DNA from: Polynucleobacter sp.
GTDB lineage: Bacteria; Pseudomonadota; Gammaproteobacteria; Burkholderiales; Burkholderiaceae
Direction: 5' to 3'
DNA: 48,538 nucleotides
NCBI GenBank assembly: GCA_030696845.1
Contig: JAUYRJ010000007.1
Coordinates: forward strand, 1 to 48,538
Shown: positions 8,591 to 17,558 of the stretch, piece after piece
Layout: every line of letters starts with the position of its first letter
Numbering within the stretch: position 1 is the first letter of the stretch
Notes under the pieces: generated by a model
Seen by the model: only the letters and a program-made list of their open reading frames with translations
Databases searched by the model: none
Told to the model about the DNA's origin: nothing
Translations under genes and position numbers: made by a program

Positions 8591-9147
8591 TTAAAAACGG
8601 GGTTCACTAAGCGGGCGAAGGTCGAGCGGAACTTAGCTAGCTTCGGCGCAACTACAGCCATGCAATAGCCCTGCGCAGGGTGCTGTTGAAAGTAATTTTG
8701 ATGGTAGGCCTCAGCAGGATAAAACACTGGAGCAGGTGCAATCACGGTAACGATTGGCCGCCCATACGCACCCTCATCACCTAAGGTTTTCACGATTGCT
8801 TTAGCAGTCTCGGCTTGGGCATCCGAGTGCGTAAAAATAACTGAGCGGTAGCGAGCGCCCACATCGTGTCCCTGGTAATTCAGGGTGGTGGGATCGTGAA
8901 TCACAAAAAATACTTCCAGAATCTCGCGATACGACACGATTGCAGGATCAAATTGAATTTGCACTACCTCGGCATGCCCCGTAGTTTCAGAGCACACTGC
9001 CTCGTAAGTCGGATTTGGCGCATGCCCACCCGCATACCCCGAAACCACCGAGCGCACGCCATGCAATTGCTGATAAACCGCCTCCAAACACCAAAAGCAT
9101 CCACCGCCGAGGGTTGCCGTCTCAAAAGTACCGTGTTTTTCTTCCAT
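8587..9147 (-). CDS. msrA: Peptide methionine-S-sulfoxide reductase A
   Basis: This 186-residue repair enzyme reduces methionine-S-sulfoxide in proteins and free methionine. The catalytic motif GCFWC is present with the nucleophile at Cys17, followed by [12 protein letters not shown] and the conserved GHAEVVQI and [10 protein letters not shown] stretches. A C-terminal cysteine (QGYCMAVV) can act as resolving cysteine. AGGA eight bases before the ATG supports the start. No MsrB domain is fused. Confidence 0.95.
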   Translation of the reverse strand: MEEKHGTFETATLGGGCFWCLEAVYQQLHGVRSVVSGYAGGHAPNPTYEAVCSETTGHAEVVQIQFDPAIVSYREILEVFFVIHDPTTLNYQGHDVGARYRSVIFTHSDAQAETAKAIVKTLGDEGAYGRPIVTVIAPAPVFYPAEAYHQNYFQQHPAQGYCMAVVAPKLAKFRSTFARLVNPVFN

Positions 9148-9209
9148 GGCTTTATCCTAACGCCTTATTGCTTACTTTGCATTAACCCACTTCACCCCAT
9201 GCGCCCTTT

Positions 9210-10625
9210 ATGAACCGCCTCACCATTCAACTCGACGAAATCAAGGCAGCTGATGCTGCTGAACCGCACGCCAGCCTAGCACTGCGTCTGGAGCGCATCA
9301 GTAGAGTAGAGGCCATGCTGCGCGCTAATGAGGACAAACTCTGCAAAGTGCTTGCGGCGGACTTTGGTAACCGGCACCCGATTGAGACGCAACTCGCCGA
9401 ATTTTCGCAAATTTACCAAGCTTGTCGATTTGCCAAAAAACACCTTAAAGAGTGGATGAAGCCTGTCGCGCTCGATACCCCATCCTACTTGGGCAGCTCT
9501 TCTGCATGGATGCAGGCCCAACCCAAAGGCATCGTCGGCATCATGAGTCCGTGGAATTATCCAATTCTCCTCGCGCTAGCACCCGCCGTAGCAGCCCTAG
9601 CCGCAGGCAATCGCGTGTGGCTCAAACCCTCCGAGCGCAGCAGTCGAAGCTCGGGGTTTTTGGCTGGACTGATTCAAGAATACTTTCACTTTACTGAATT
9701 CAATGTCACTACGGGTGACGCCAATACCGCCGCTGATTTTGCGGCGCTGCCACTTGACCATCTCTTCTTTAGCGGCAGCACTGCTACCGGTAAAAAAGTG
9801 ATGCGCGCTGCCGCGGAGCATTTGGTTCCACTGACTTTAGAGTTGGGTGGTAAATCACCAGCCATTGTGGATGCGTCCGCCAATCTGCGTGAAGCGGCTG
9901 CCAGCATTATTTACGGCAAATTACTCAATGCTGGGCAAACCTGCATTGCCCCAGACTATGTCATCGTTGGCGCGCATCAACGTGACACCTTGGTTGCCGA
10001 GTTACAACATGCGGCGCAAACGCAATTTAGCAACCCCGCGGAACTAACTGGCCCGATCGATGTCGAGCAAACCGCACGCTGGCATTTTTTACTTGAAGAT
10101 GCGCTGGCGCAAGGTGCGACAGCCCTACCCTTACTGCACCCACACACCCAAGATCAAAGGGTGTTTGAGCCTGTGATTTTGCTCAACGTCAGCGCGAATG
10201 CGGCTGTGATGCAAGAAGAAATCTTTGCTCCTATTTTGCCCATCATGACCGTGGTTGATGGGCCTAATGCGACAAGTGAAACCATTCGCATGATCAATCA
10301 GGGTGGTTCACCAACGCCCTTAGCCCTGTATTGGTTTGGAAAAAACAAGGTCAATATGAAGCGCATCATTGCCGATACACGCTCCGGCGGCATTACAGTC
10401 AATGATGTGTTCTTGCATGCGGCATGCGAAACCATTCCCTTTGGCGGCATCGGGGCAAGTGGCATGGGCGCTTACCATGGCAAGACGGGCTTCGATACGT
10501 TTAGCCACTACAAGCCGGTATTGCAAGTGCGTGGCCTATTGGGGCTTGACTGGTTACGCGGCACTAGTGCTGCTCACCCACCCTACGGTAAAAAAGTAGC
10601 GCGCTTATTAAAGTATCTCAAGTAA
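9210..10625 (+). CDS. Aldehyde dehydrogenase, coniferyl-aldehyde dehydrogenase type
   Basis: This 471-residue NAD(P)-dependent aldehyde dehydrogenase is of the short class without an N-terminal extension. The catalytic Glu lies in LELGGKSP near residue 214 and the nucleophilic Cys in GQTCIAPDY. The glycine motif FFSGSTATGKKV precedes them. The family includes CalB coniferyl aldehyde dehydrogenase and class 3 fatty-aldehyde enzymes, so the real substrate is uncertain. No clear Shine-Dalgarno sequence precedes the ATG. Its end overlaps the convergent exporter gene by 18 bases. Confidence 0.85.
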   Translation: MNRLTIQLDEIKAADAAEPHASLALRLERISRVEAMLRANEDKLCKVLAADFGNRHPIETQLAEFSQIYQACRFAKKHLKEWMKPVALDTPSYLGSSSAWMQAQPKGIVGIMSPWNYPILLALAPAVAALAAGNRVWLKPSERSSRSSGFLAGLIQEYFHFTEFNVTTGDANTAADFAALPLDHLFFSGSTATGKKVMRAAAEHLVPLTLELGGKSPAIVDASANLREAAASIIYGKLLNAGQTCIAPDYVIVGAHQRDTLVAELQHAAQTQFSNPAELTGPIDVEQTARWHFLLEDALAQGATALPLLHPHTQDQRVFEPVILLNVSANAAVMQEEIFAPILPIMTVVDGPNATSETIRMINQGGSPTPLALYWFGKNKVNMKRIIADTRSGGITVNDVFLHAACETIPFGGIGASGMGAYHGKTGFDTFSHYKPVLQVRGLLGLDWLRGTSAAHPPYGKKVARLLKYLK

Positions 10626-11288
10626 CAGGCGCGCACTAAACGCCATCAAGACCATGCCAGTAGCAAACCAAATGATTGCCGTCATATTGGGGTGGGTCTT
10701 TGTTATACGTAAGCAATACTGACCAGCAGCAATCACCACGATCAGATAAGCCATGCTAATGATTTGTGTCACTACCGCAAGATAGAAAAAACTCAATGCA
10801 GGCGCGTGGAAATCAGGGTTCACAAACTGCGTGAAAAAAGAAATAAAAAAGAAAATGGCTTTAGGGTTGGTCAGCGAAAGCAGGAGTGAGGCAAGCAGTG
10901 GATGCAAGCGCATCACGCCAGCTGCAGTTCCAAGCCCGCGAGCAGCAGAGACATCCGCATGGGCGCCAAGGCGAGCCAATCCAGAGCGAAAGATGCCAAT
11001 ACCTAGCCACGCCAAATAGGCTGCGCCCAGCAAGCGGAGGGTATTAAATACCAGTGGTGAAGATTGGAGCAGAGTGGCGGCGCCCAAAGCAACGCCCAGC
11101 ATGATGATCGCATCGCCAATAAAAATGCCGAATGCCGCCCACGCTCCTTGGCGCCAGCCTTGCTGCGCGGAAACAGTTAAAACATACAGTGAATTGGGTC
11201 CCGGCAGCAGGATAATAAGAATGGCGCCCAGCACATAGCCAGGGAAGTTCATAATGCCAGCGTCCGACCAATGCAATAAAAAGCCCAT
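10608..11288 (-). CDS. LysE/RhtB family amino-acid exporter, LeuE-like
   Basis: This membrane protein of about 226 residues has six hydrophobic segments. The LysE-family signature GAILIILLPGPNSLYVL in the first segment and LSLTNPKAIFFFISFFTQF in the middle are closest to leucine exporter LeuE. The exported amino acid is unproven. The frame can be extended to a GTG at 11315, but I chose the ATG at 11288 because it puts the first segment at the LeuE position. None of the candidate starts, including an ATG at 11252, has a clear ribosome-binding site. Confidence 0.8.
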   Translation of the reverse strand: MGFLLHWSDAGIMNFPGYVLGAILIILLPGPNSLYVLTVSAQQGWRQGAWAAFGIFIGDAIIMLGVALGAATLLQSSPLVFNTLRLLGAAYLAWLGIGIFRSGLARLGAHADVSAARGLGTAAGVMRLHPLLASLLLSLTNPKAIFFFISFFTQFVNPDFHAPALSFFYLAVVTQIISMAYLIVVIAAGQYCLRITKTHPNMTAIIWFATGMVLMAFSARLLLEIL

Positions 11289-11322
11289 GGAATGATGATA
11301 ATCAGAATAAATCACCTAGGGA

Positions 11323-11351
11323 TTGCCCTAGGCTTCTAACCGTGCCATAAT
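11323..11351 (+). promoter_or_regulatory. Sigma-70-type promoter for the DEAD-box helicase
   Basis: TTGCCC (11323-11328) and CATAAT (11346-11351) are separated by exactly 17 bases. Transcription would start near 11358 and give a leader of about 165 bases ahead of the helicase ATG. This is a sequence match only. Confidence 0.5.
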
Positions 11352-11438
11352 GGAGGGCTTTTTGAAACATCGTCCCCAGCAATATACATATTCAGCGAAT
11401 CAGTTTAGTAGCAATAAACACACCGCTGCCGCTTGTCT

Positions 11439-11515
11439 GATGGTCGATGCCCTAGACCATCGCGCCCTTTAAAACCCTGAGGCGCAACAACCGGAGACAT
11501 CCCCGACGGGGATGT
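11439..11515 (+). promoter_or_regulatory. Structured 5' leader with three hairpins before the helicase gene
   Basis: Three stem-loops follow one another. The first is GATGGTC/GACCATC at 11439-11461 (7 pairs, 9-base loop). The second is GCGCC/GGCGC at 11462-11485. The third is ACATCCCC/GGGGATGT at 11497-11515 (8 pairs, 3-base loop). The third contains the GGGG that could serve as ribosome-binding site six to ten bases before the ATG. A GGAG lies just upstream of it at 11493-11496 and would be brought close to the start only if the hairpin forms. Translational control is inferred. Confidence 0.45.
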
Positions 11516-11521
11516 GATTGC

Positions 11522-13162
11522 ATGACTTTTTCGAACGAAACACACTCTGCGTCTTTTGACGCCAATCTTGACACCACTGCCGATGAAAAAATAACGGTTT
11601 CCGTGGTGACTTCAAACGCCAATGCATTTGCATCGTTTGGCTTAGCGGCTCCGCTGCTGCAAAACGTCGCTGAATTAGGCTTTACCCAAGCAACCCCTGT
11701 GCAGGCTAAAGTAATACCAGCCGCTCTGGCTGGCGGTGATCTCTTGGTCAGCAGCCAAACGGGTAGCGGTAAAACAGCGGCGTTTTTATTGCCCCTGTTA
11801 AATCAATTGCTTGCCAGCAACCCAAGCAACTCGCCTGTTCCTGGACGCGCGCAGCCCAAAGTATTGGTGCTTTGCCCTACCCGCGAACTCGCGCAACAAG
11901 TTGCTGCCGACGCGATTAATCTAGCGCGCGGTTTTAAAGGCATTCGCATTGCAACCGTGATGGGTGGCATGCCTTATGGCAAACAAATTCAGGCGCTCAA
12001 AGGCGCTTTGTTGGTTGTTGCTACTCCTGGTCGTTTACTCGACTTGAGCGATAGCCGCGCCATTCGCCTAGACGATGTGAAGCAACTCGTCATCGACGAA
12101 GCGGATCGCATGCTCGACATGGGCTTTGCTGATGACCTAGAGGCAATAGATGAGCGCTGCAAGCAACGCACCCAAACCCTCATGTTCTCGGCAACATTTG
12201 CGCCCAAGGTCATGTCATTGGCAACGCAATTAACAAACGATGCAAAGCGCATTGAACTGGCGCAAGCAGGTGATGTGCACTCCAATATCGAGCAAAAAAT
12301 GCATTGGGCCGACAACATGGCGCACAAGCATCGCTTGTTAGAGCACCTCTTAACCGATCCTACTTTGGATCAAGCAGTGGTTTTCGCTAGCACACAGGTC
12401 GAGAGCGAGAAGATTGCCGATACGCTGCGCGCCAACGGATACGAAGCAACTGCGCTACACGGCGCGATGCCACAAGCTGTGCGGATGCGCCGCTTGGAGT
12501 CACTGCGTAAAGGCCACACCAAGATTTTGGTTGCAACCGACGTTGCCGCACGCGGCATCGACGTGCCCCGCATTAGCCACGTGATTAACTTTGGCCTTCC
12601 AATGAAGCCAGAGGATTACACCCACCGCATCGGCCGTACTGGTCGTGCAGGCCGTAATGGTGTTGCGATTACCTTAGTAGAGCATCGCGATCGCGCCAAG
12701 ATTCGGAATATCGAACGCTTTACTCAGCAAGATATCGTTGCATCCGTCATTCCCGGTCTTGAGCCACAAGCCAAGCCTAGCTTTGGTGGTGGCGGTGGAC
12801 GTCCTGGCGCCCGCTCAGGTGGTCGCCCAGGCGTACGCTCAGACTCGCGCCCAGGTAATCGTTCGGTTGGCCGTTTCGAATCCCGCTCTGGCGGCGGTCA
12901 TTTTGAAGCGCGATCGGGTGGAGATTCCCGCCCGGCAGCGCGTTACGATGCAAAACCAGCAGGCGGCTTTTCCGGCGATTCCCGCCCAACAGGTCGCTTT
13001 GATTCCAAGCCCGCAGGCGCACGTTCGGGCGATTCCCGCCCAACAGGTCGCTTTGATTCCAAACCCGCAGGTGCTCGCTCCGGCGATTCCCGTCCTACTG
13101 GTCCCCGTTTTGGCAAGCCCAAAGCGGCTGGTGGTCAACGGAGATCGTTTAGCGGCAACTAA
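11522..13162 (+). CDS. DEAD-box ATP-dependent RNA helicase, RhlE-like, with basic repeat tail
   Basis: This 546-residue helicase would unwind or remodel RNA, for instance in ribosome assembly or RNA decay. The Q motif region lies near residues 39-66, Walker A (QTGSGKT) near 79-85 and DEAD at 192-195. SAT follows in MFSATF, then the helicase C domain with VATDVAARGIDVP and HRIGRTGR. The last 125 residues are a disordered Gly/Arg/Ser/Pro tail with repeated GDSRPTGRFDSKPAGARS units, typical of RNA-binding tails. The start follows a long hairpin-rich leader. ubiC follows after two bases. Confidence 0.92.
   Translation: MTFSNETHSASFDANLDTTADEKITVSVVTSNANAFASFGLAAPLLQNVAELGFTQATPVQAKVIPAALAGGDLLVSSQTGSGKTAAFLLPLLNQLLASNPSNSPVPGRAQPKVLVLCPTRELAQQVAADAINLARGFKGIRIATVMGGMPYGKQIQALKGALLVVATPGRLLDLSDSRAIRLDDVKQLVIDEADRMLDMGFADDLEAIDERCKQRTQTLMFSATFAPKVMSLATQLTNDAKRIELAQAGDVHSNIEQKMHWADNMAHKHRLLEHLLTDPTLDQAVVFASTQVESEKIADTLRANGYEATALHGAMPQAVRMRRLESLRKGHTKILVATDVAARGIDVPRISHVINFGLPMKPEDYTHRIGRTGRAGRNGVAITLVEHRDRAKIRNIERFTQQDIVASVIPGLEPQAKPSFGGGGGRPGARSGGRPGVRSDSRPGNRSVGRFESRSGGGHFEARSGGDSRPAARYDAKPAGGFSGDSRPTGRFDSKPAGARSGDSRPTGRFDSKPAGARSGDSRPTGPRFGKPKAAGGQRRSFSGN
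12974..13105 (+). repeat. 54-base in-frame tandem repeat in the helicase tail
   Basis: Copies start at 12974, 13028 and 13082 (the last partial). Each begins GGCGATTCCCG and encodes GDSRPTG followed by RFDSKPAGARS in the full copies. The first two copies differ at only a few bases, so the repeat is recent or kept uniform. Confidence 0.85.
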
Positions 13163-13164
13163 GC

Positions 13165-13743
13165 ATGATTCACCGTAATCGCCTCTGTTCCCTATGGAAT
13201 CGGGTCGGTTCCGGTGAAATTCACCTTGCACCACGGCAGTGGCAACCATGGCTGAGTGATACTGGCTCCTTAACGCGTAAATTAGAGGCTGCTTTTAACA
13301 GTCGCATTGAGGTGCTGGTTTTAGCCGACCGTCTTCAAACCATTCATAGCGACGAAAGTCGCTTTTTTCATGGCCGAATCAAACGCTGCCGTGTACGCGA
13401 GGTCCTATTACTAATCGATAAACAGCCAATCGTCATCGCGCGTAGCATTATTCCGATACTCACGGCAAGCGGCAGTAATCACGCCATCCTCAAATTAGGT
13501 AAAAAGCCGCTGGGGGCTGTTTTGTTTCAGGGTCACAATCGCAATCGCAATCGGATTAAAGCCCATCGCGAGATTGCCCAACTTGATCGTCGGCACCCCT
13601 TATGGAAGGATTGTCACCGTCGCTATCCTGAAATGCCCACAGGCTCATGGGCTCGAAGAACCCTCTATCATTTAAAGGGGCATCCTTTATTGGTTAATGA
13701 GGTTTTTTTAACGATGCCTCCAACCAAGTCACCACAGCCCTAA
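13165..13743 (+). CDS. ubiC: Chorismate-pyruvate lyase
   Basis: This 192-residue enzyme removes pyruvate from chorismate to give 4-hydroxybenzoate, the first committed step of ubiquinone synthesis. UbiC landmarks are present: WLSDTGSLTRKLE near the N-terminus, VREVLLLIDKQPIVIARSI in the middle, LGKKPLGAVLF, and the C-terminal WARRTLYHLKGHPLLVNEVFL with its conserved Arg and Glu. It begins two bases after the helicase stop codon and may share its transcript. Its last 50 bases overlap the end of hemD on the other strand. Confidence 0.9.
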   Translation: MIHRNRLCSLWNRVGSGEIHLAPRQWQPWLSDTGSLTRKLEAAFNSRIEVLVLADRLQTIHSDESRFFHGRIKRCRVREVLLLIDKQPIVIARSIIPILTASGSNHAILKLGKKPLGAVLFQGHNRNRNRIKAHREIAQLDRRHPLWKDCHRRYPEMPTGSWARRTLYHLKGHPLLVNEVFLTMPPTKSPQP

Positions 13744-14554
13744 CCAAAGCGGCATCGCCAGAGTGGCACTCGAGTACGGTTGCAAAGCCAATCTCTTTTG
13801 CGCTGCTGGCGATATTGTGATGTGGGCACAGCGCGCTGACGCCCGCTACATAATCTTGGCGACCGCGCTGCTTTAAAACAGCGCCCAAATGCCGCACAGC
13901 CTCCGATGAGGTCAGAATCCAAAGGGTATTTTCCGCATCGGTATCGAGTGCCTCACCCCACAACGGGCTAGACTCGCTCAGCGGAATACGTGAATAGACT
14001 GCCATTGCCTCCACATGCGCCCCCACCGACTGCAATTGATCGGCTAGCCACTCGCGGCCACCATCACCCCGCAACAAAACCACCCGTCGACCCGCCCAGC
14101 TCGGAAAGCGACTTTGGATCACACTCCATAAACCTTCCGAATCCCACGCGGTTGGATCGCTCGGCATCCAAATCGGGGTTGGAGAATTCGCTTCTACGCC
14201 GATACCGTGGCGCTGAAGGGCCTGGAAACTGCTTTGACCTACGACCCCAATGGGGATGGGGCGCCCTGCAATCGACTGCCAATCACCGCCCAATAAGCGC
14301 ATAGTGCAGTCGATGGCATTCGGGCTAACGAATACCGCTAAATCAGCAGTCTGCAATGCGGAACGAATCGCTGAGCTTGTATTCAGGTCGGATTTTGGAA
14401 CGATCGTTAAGAGCGGCAAGGCAAGGATCTGTGGCCTTGGCCAATCCATCTCCCTGCGTGAAGCCCCGATGCTCGCAATCGCCGCTTGCAGCGCCTCAAT
14501 TAAGGCGTTGGCTTGACCACTTGGCCGAGTTACAACCAGCGTAGCGGATCTCAT
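13694..14554 (-). CDS. hemD: Uroporphyrinogen-III synthase
   Basis: This 286-residue enzyme closes hydroxymethylbilane to uroporphyrinogen III in heme and siroheme synthesis. The family is weakly conserved, but VTRPSGQANALIEAL at the start, VFVSPNAIDCTMRLL, VLLRGDGGREWLADQL and ILTSSEAVRHL match it. It starts five bases after hemC on the same strand, the usual order. Its 3' end runs 50 bases into ubiC on the opposite strand. Neither frame looks damaged. Confidence 0.9.
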   Translation of the reverse strand: MRSATLVVTRPSGQANALIEALQAAIASIGASRREMDWPRPQILALPLLTIVPKSDLNTSSAIRSALQTADLAVFVSPNAIDCTMRLLGGDWQSIAGRPIPIGVVGQSSFQALQRHGIGVEANSPTPIWMPSDPTAWDSEGLWSVIQSRFPSWAGRRVVLLRGDGGREWLADQLQSVGAHVEAMAVYSRIPLSESSPLWGEALDTDAENTLWILTSSEAVRHLGAVLKQRGRQDYVAGVSALCPHHNIASSAKEIGFATVLECHSGDAALVRAVVTWLEASLKKPH

Positions 14555-14559
14555 AACGG

Positions 14560-15516
14560 TTAGGGGAGTAAAGCGCTCGCACCTTGGGAGAGCAAGTCCT
14601 GCGCAACCGATAGGCCCAGCGCTTCGGCGTCCGCAATGGTTTTAATGGAGGCTGCGCCGCTCGCCAAACAAATCTTCGAACCATCCACACTGGCCACAAA
14701 CGAACGAATGCTGAGCTGGGATTCATTCCACATCGCATGCGCCGCCAGTGGCACTTCGCACGAGCCACCCAATTGCCGTGACACCATACGCTCTGCTGAA
14801 ACCGCAAGCAAGGTGGGGTGGTCGTTTAACGGAGCAAGCCACGCCTTCATATCGGTTCGCTTACTGAGCGTCTCGATGCCCAATGCACCCTGACCCGCCG
14901 CAGGCGTATAAGGATCCAGCGGCAAATAGGCCTTAATGCGACTAGCCAAGCCCAAACGCTTTAAGCCCGCAGCGGCCAAAATAATCGCCTGGTATTCACC
15001 GCGATCCAATTTACCCATGCGTGTATCTAAATTGCCGCGCAAGGGCTGAATCACTAAATGGGGAAAGTGCAGACGCAAAATAGCCTCGCGCCGCAAACTG
15101 GATGTGCCGACCACCGCACCCTGAGGAAGTGCCTCTAATGATGCATAGTCGTTGGATACAAACGCATCTCGAGCATCCTCACGGCTCATCACACAGGTCA
15201 AATCGAAGCCATCGGGCATGATCATGGGCACGTCTTTTAAAGAATGCACCGCTAAATCCGCCCTGCCATCCTCTAAAGCAGCCTCAAGTTCCTTTACAAA
15301 TAGCCCTTTACCGCCCACTTTAGATAGGGTGCGATCCAAAATTTGATCGCCCCGGGTCGTCATTCCAAGAATCTCGACATGGCAAGCAGGATAGAGGGTT
15401 TTTAGGCAACTTTGGAGGTGTTCAGCCTGCCACATCGCCAGACGACTCTCTCGGGAGGCAATCACCAGCCGCTCTGGGGCGGCAAGGGAGGAGGAAGAAT
15501 TCAGGTGTTGGACCAT
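14560..15516 (-). CDS. hemC: Hydroxymethylbilane synthase (porphobilinogen deaminase)
   Basis: This enzyme joins four porphobilinogens to hydroxymethylbilane. The dipyrromethane cofactor cysteine is Cys253 ([12 protein letters not shown]), the catalytic Asp is Asp95 (HSLKDVP), and the arginine-rich GTSSLRREA and RGNLDTR stretches are intact. I start the gene at the ATG at 15516, giving 318 residues as is normal. A frame extension reaches 15672 but would run across the divergent argH start at 15559 and carries no family sequence. It is followed by hemD. Confidence 0.95.
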   Translation of the reverse strand: MVQHLNSSSSLAAPERLVIASRESRLAMWQAEHLQSCLKTLYPACHVEILGMTTRGDQILDRTLSKVGGKGLFVKELEAALEDGRADLAVHSLKDVPMIMPDGFDLTCVMSREDARDAFVSNDYASLEALPQGAVVGTSSLRREAILRLHFPHLVIQPLRGNLDTRMGKLDRGEYQAIILAAAGLKRLGLASRIKAYLPLDPYTPAAGQGALGIETLSKRTDMKAWLAPLNDHPTLLAVSAERMVSRQLGGSCEVPLAAHAMWNESQLSIRSFVASVDGSKICLASGAASIKTIADAEALGLSVAQDLLSQGASALLP

Positions 15517-15558
15517 AACATTTAAAATAGTGGTTACTGACACCAATATACTGCCTTT

Positions 15559-16983
15559 ATGAGCTCCTCTAAAAATTCCCTGGCCAACAAGGCCCAAGCT
15601 TGGTCGGCGCGCTTTGCCGAACCCGTTGATGAACTGGTCCAGCGCTATACCGCCTCGATTGGCTTCGATCACCGCTTTGCGCTGGTAGACATTCAGGGTT
15701 CATTAGCCCATGCTGAGATGCTGGCAGCCAAGGGCATCATCAGCACCCAAGATCTCGCCTATATCCAAAAGGGAATGGCGCAAATTAAAGCGGAAATCGA
15801 GGCCGGTCAGTTCGAATGGCAACTCGCCTTGGAGGATGTTCACCTCAATATCGAGGCCCGCCTTACCGCCCTCGTTGGCGATGCCGGAAAGCGTCTGCAT
15901 ACCGGCCGCTCACGCAACGACCAGGTTGCCACCGATTTGCGTTTATGGCTTCGCAACAATATCGATGAAATTCAGATTTCCTTAACTGCATTGCGTTCCG
16001 CATTACTCCATTTAGCGCAAACGCATGCGGCAACGATCATGCCAGGCCACACCCATTTGCAAGTCGCCCAGCCCATTACTTTTGGCCACCACCTCATGGC
16101 CTATTTTGAAATGTTTAGCCGCGATGCCAGCCGCTTAGCCGACTGCCGCAAACGCATGAACCGTCTACCGCTGGGAGCGGCTGCTTTGGCGGGTACAAGC
16201 TATCCCATTGATCGCGCTATGGTGGCGCAAAAACTCGGTTTTGATGGGATTTGCAACAATTCCTTAGATGCGGTATCTGATCGGGATTTTGCGATTGAAT
16301 TTTGCGCCTTTGCCGCCACCTTAATGATGCATGTCTCGCGCCTATCCGAAGAATTAATTCTGTGGCTTAGCCCCCGCTTTGGCTTTATTGATTTACCAGA
16401 TCGCTTTTGTACTGGTAGCTCCATCATGCCGCAGAAAAAAAATCCCGACGTTCCTGAGCTGGCGCGCGGCAAAACTGGCCGTGTCTACGGCGACTTGATT
16501 GCCCTCTTAACGCTCATGAAAAGTCAGCCCCTCGCCTACAACAAAGACAATCAAGAAGATAAAGAACCCTTGTTTGACGCGGTAGATACCGTGCAAGACA
16601 CATTGCGCATTTTTGCCGACATGATTCCGCACATTGAAGTGCAAAAAGACGTCATGCAGGCCGCCGCCGAGGAAGGTTTTGCTACCGCGACTGACTTAGC
16701 CGACTACTTGGTTAAAAAGGGGCTGGCGTTTCGGGATGCGCACGAGGCAGTAGCTCATGCAGTGAAAGCCTGCGTTGGCAGAAAATGCACCTTAACCGAT
16801 TTAAGTCTTTCTGAGCTGCGTTTTGCCTGCGGTCTAGATGCGCGCCCAGATCTATTGGGTGACGATGTATTCCCCCTCTTGACCGTAACAGGTTCGGTAC
16901 GCTCGCGACAACATCCTGGCGGCACTGCCCCCGAACAAGTGCTTGCCGCGGTCGCGCGGGGTCGTGCTGAGCTCGGCAACTAA
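15559..16983 (+). CDS. argH: Argininosuccinate lyase
   Basis: This 474-residue enzyme splits argininosuccinate into arginine and fumarate, the last step of arginine synthesis. The fumarase/aspartase superfamily signature [20 protein letters not shown] is intact near residue 290. The substrate regions [13 protein letters not shown] and [17 protein letters not shown] are also present. Length is typical. It is divergent from hemC with 42 bases between the start codons and is followed after about 20 bases by a TRAP transporter. Confidence 0.97.
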   Translation: MSSSKNSLANKAQAWSARFAEPVDELVQRYTASIGFDHRFALVDIQGSLAHAEMLAAKGIISTQDLAYIQKGMAQIKAEIEAGQFEWQLALEDVHLNIEARLTALVGDAGKRLHTGRSRNDQVATDLRLWLRNNIDEIQISLTALRSALLHLAQTHAATIMPGHTHLQVAQPITFGHHLMAYFEMFSRDASRLADCRKRMNRLPLGAAALAGTSYPIDRAMVAQKLGFDGICNNSLDAVSDRDFAIEFCAFAATLMMHVSRLSEELILWLSPRFGFIDLPDRFCTGSSIMPQKKNPDVPELARGKTGRVYGDLIALLTLMKSQPLAYNKDNQEDKEPLFDAVDTVQDTLRIFADMIPHIEVQKDVMQAAAEEGFATATDLADYLVKKGLAFRDAHEAVAHAVKACVGRKCTLTDLSLSELRFACGLDARPDLLGDDVFPLLTVTGSVRSRQHPGGTAPEQVLAAVARGRAELGN

Positions 16984-17006
16984 CACGAAGCACTGGCGGC
17001 GCCGTG

Positions 17007-17558
17007 ATGGCATTTTGGAAGCGCATTTCCCACGGCATTGATCGCCTCAATAGCGGGCTTGGTCAGCTCGCGAGCATTTTGATTTTGCTGTCTTGCCTTA
17101 TTTCCGCAGTCAATGCCGTCATGCGTTACGGCTTTGATCTCAGCGATAACTGGCCATTGGAATTGCAGTGGTATCTGTTTGCCGCGGCGGTCATGCTGGG
17201 CGCGTCGTACACCCTCAAACGCAATGAGCATGTGCGAGTCGATTTAATTTACTCTAGACTCTCGGATCGCGGGCGTATTGGGGTTGATTTATTCGGCTTC
17301 ATATTCTTTTTAATGCCGGCCTGCATCCTCTTTACCTGGCTTTCGTGGACCGCGCTGTTCTACCCCTCTTTTTTAGCCCTAGAGCATTCGATTAACTCGG
17401 GCGGTTTAATCCGCTACCCCATTAAGTTTGTTGTGCCCCTCGGCTTTTTTCTGCTCTGCCTACAGGGCCTTTCGGAAATTATTAAACGGATTGCGCTTCT
17501 GCGCGGAGATTTGGTAACAGCTCCCGACGCCCTTCGCTACGAACAGCCCAAGCAATGA
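17007..17558 (+). CDS. TRAP transporter small membrane subunit (DctQ-like)
   Basis: This is a membrane protein of 183 residues with four hydrophobic segments and the DctQ features LNSGLGQLASILILLSCLISAVNAVMRY (in part) and LEQWQ-like WPLELQWYLFAAAVMLGASYTLKRNEHVRVD-type sequence, here in pieces of the same order. With DctM it forms the membrane part of a sodium-driven uptake system that needs a periplasmic DctP/TAXI binding protein. None is encoded in this window. I chose the ATG at 17007 over the adjacent GTG at 17004. It overlaps dctM by four bases. Confidence 0.85.
   Translation: MAFWKRISHGIDRLNSGLGQLASILILLSCLISAVNAVMRYGFDLSDNWPLELQWYLFAAAVMLGASYTLKRNEHVRVDLIYSRLSDRGRIGVDLFGFIFFLMPACILFTWLSWTALFYPSFLALEHSINSGGLIRYPIKFVVPLGFFLLCLQGLSEIIKRIALLRGDLVTAPDALRYEQPKQ

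Noticed and set aside
12738-13249. Proline/alanine-rich open frames over the helicase tail
   Set aside because: They arise from the repetitive GC-rich tail read in other frames and show the same repeat period.
15517-15672. Longer hemC start giving 370 residues
   Set aside because: The extension crosses the divergent argH start, has no HemC sequence, and the 318-residue form is the normal length.
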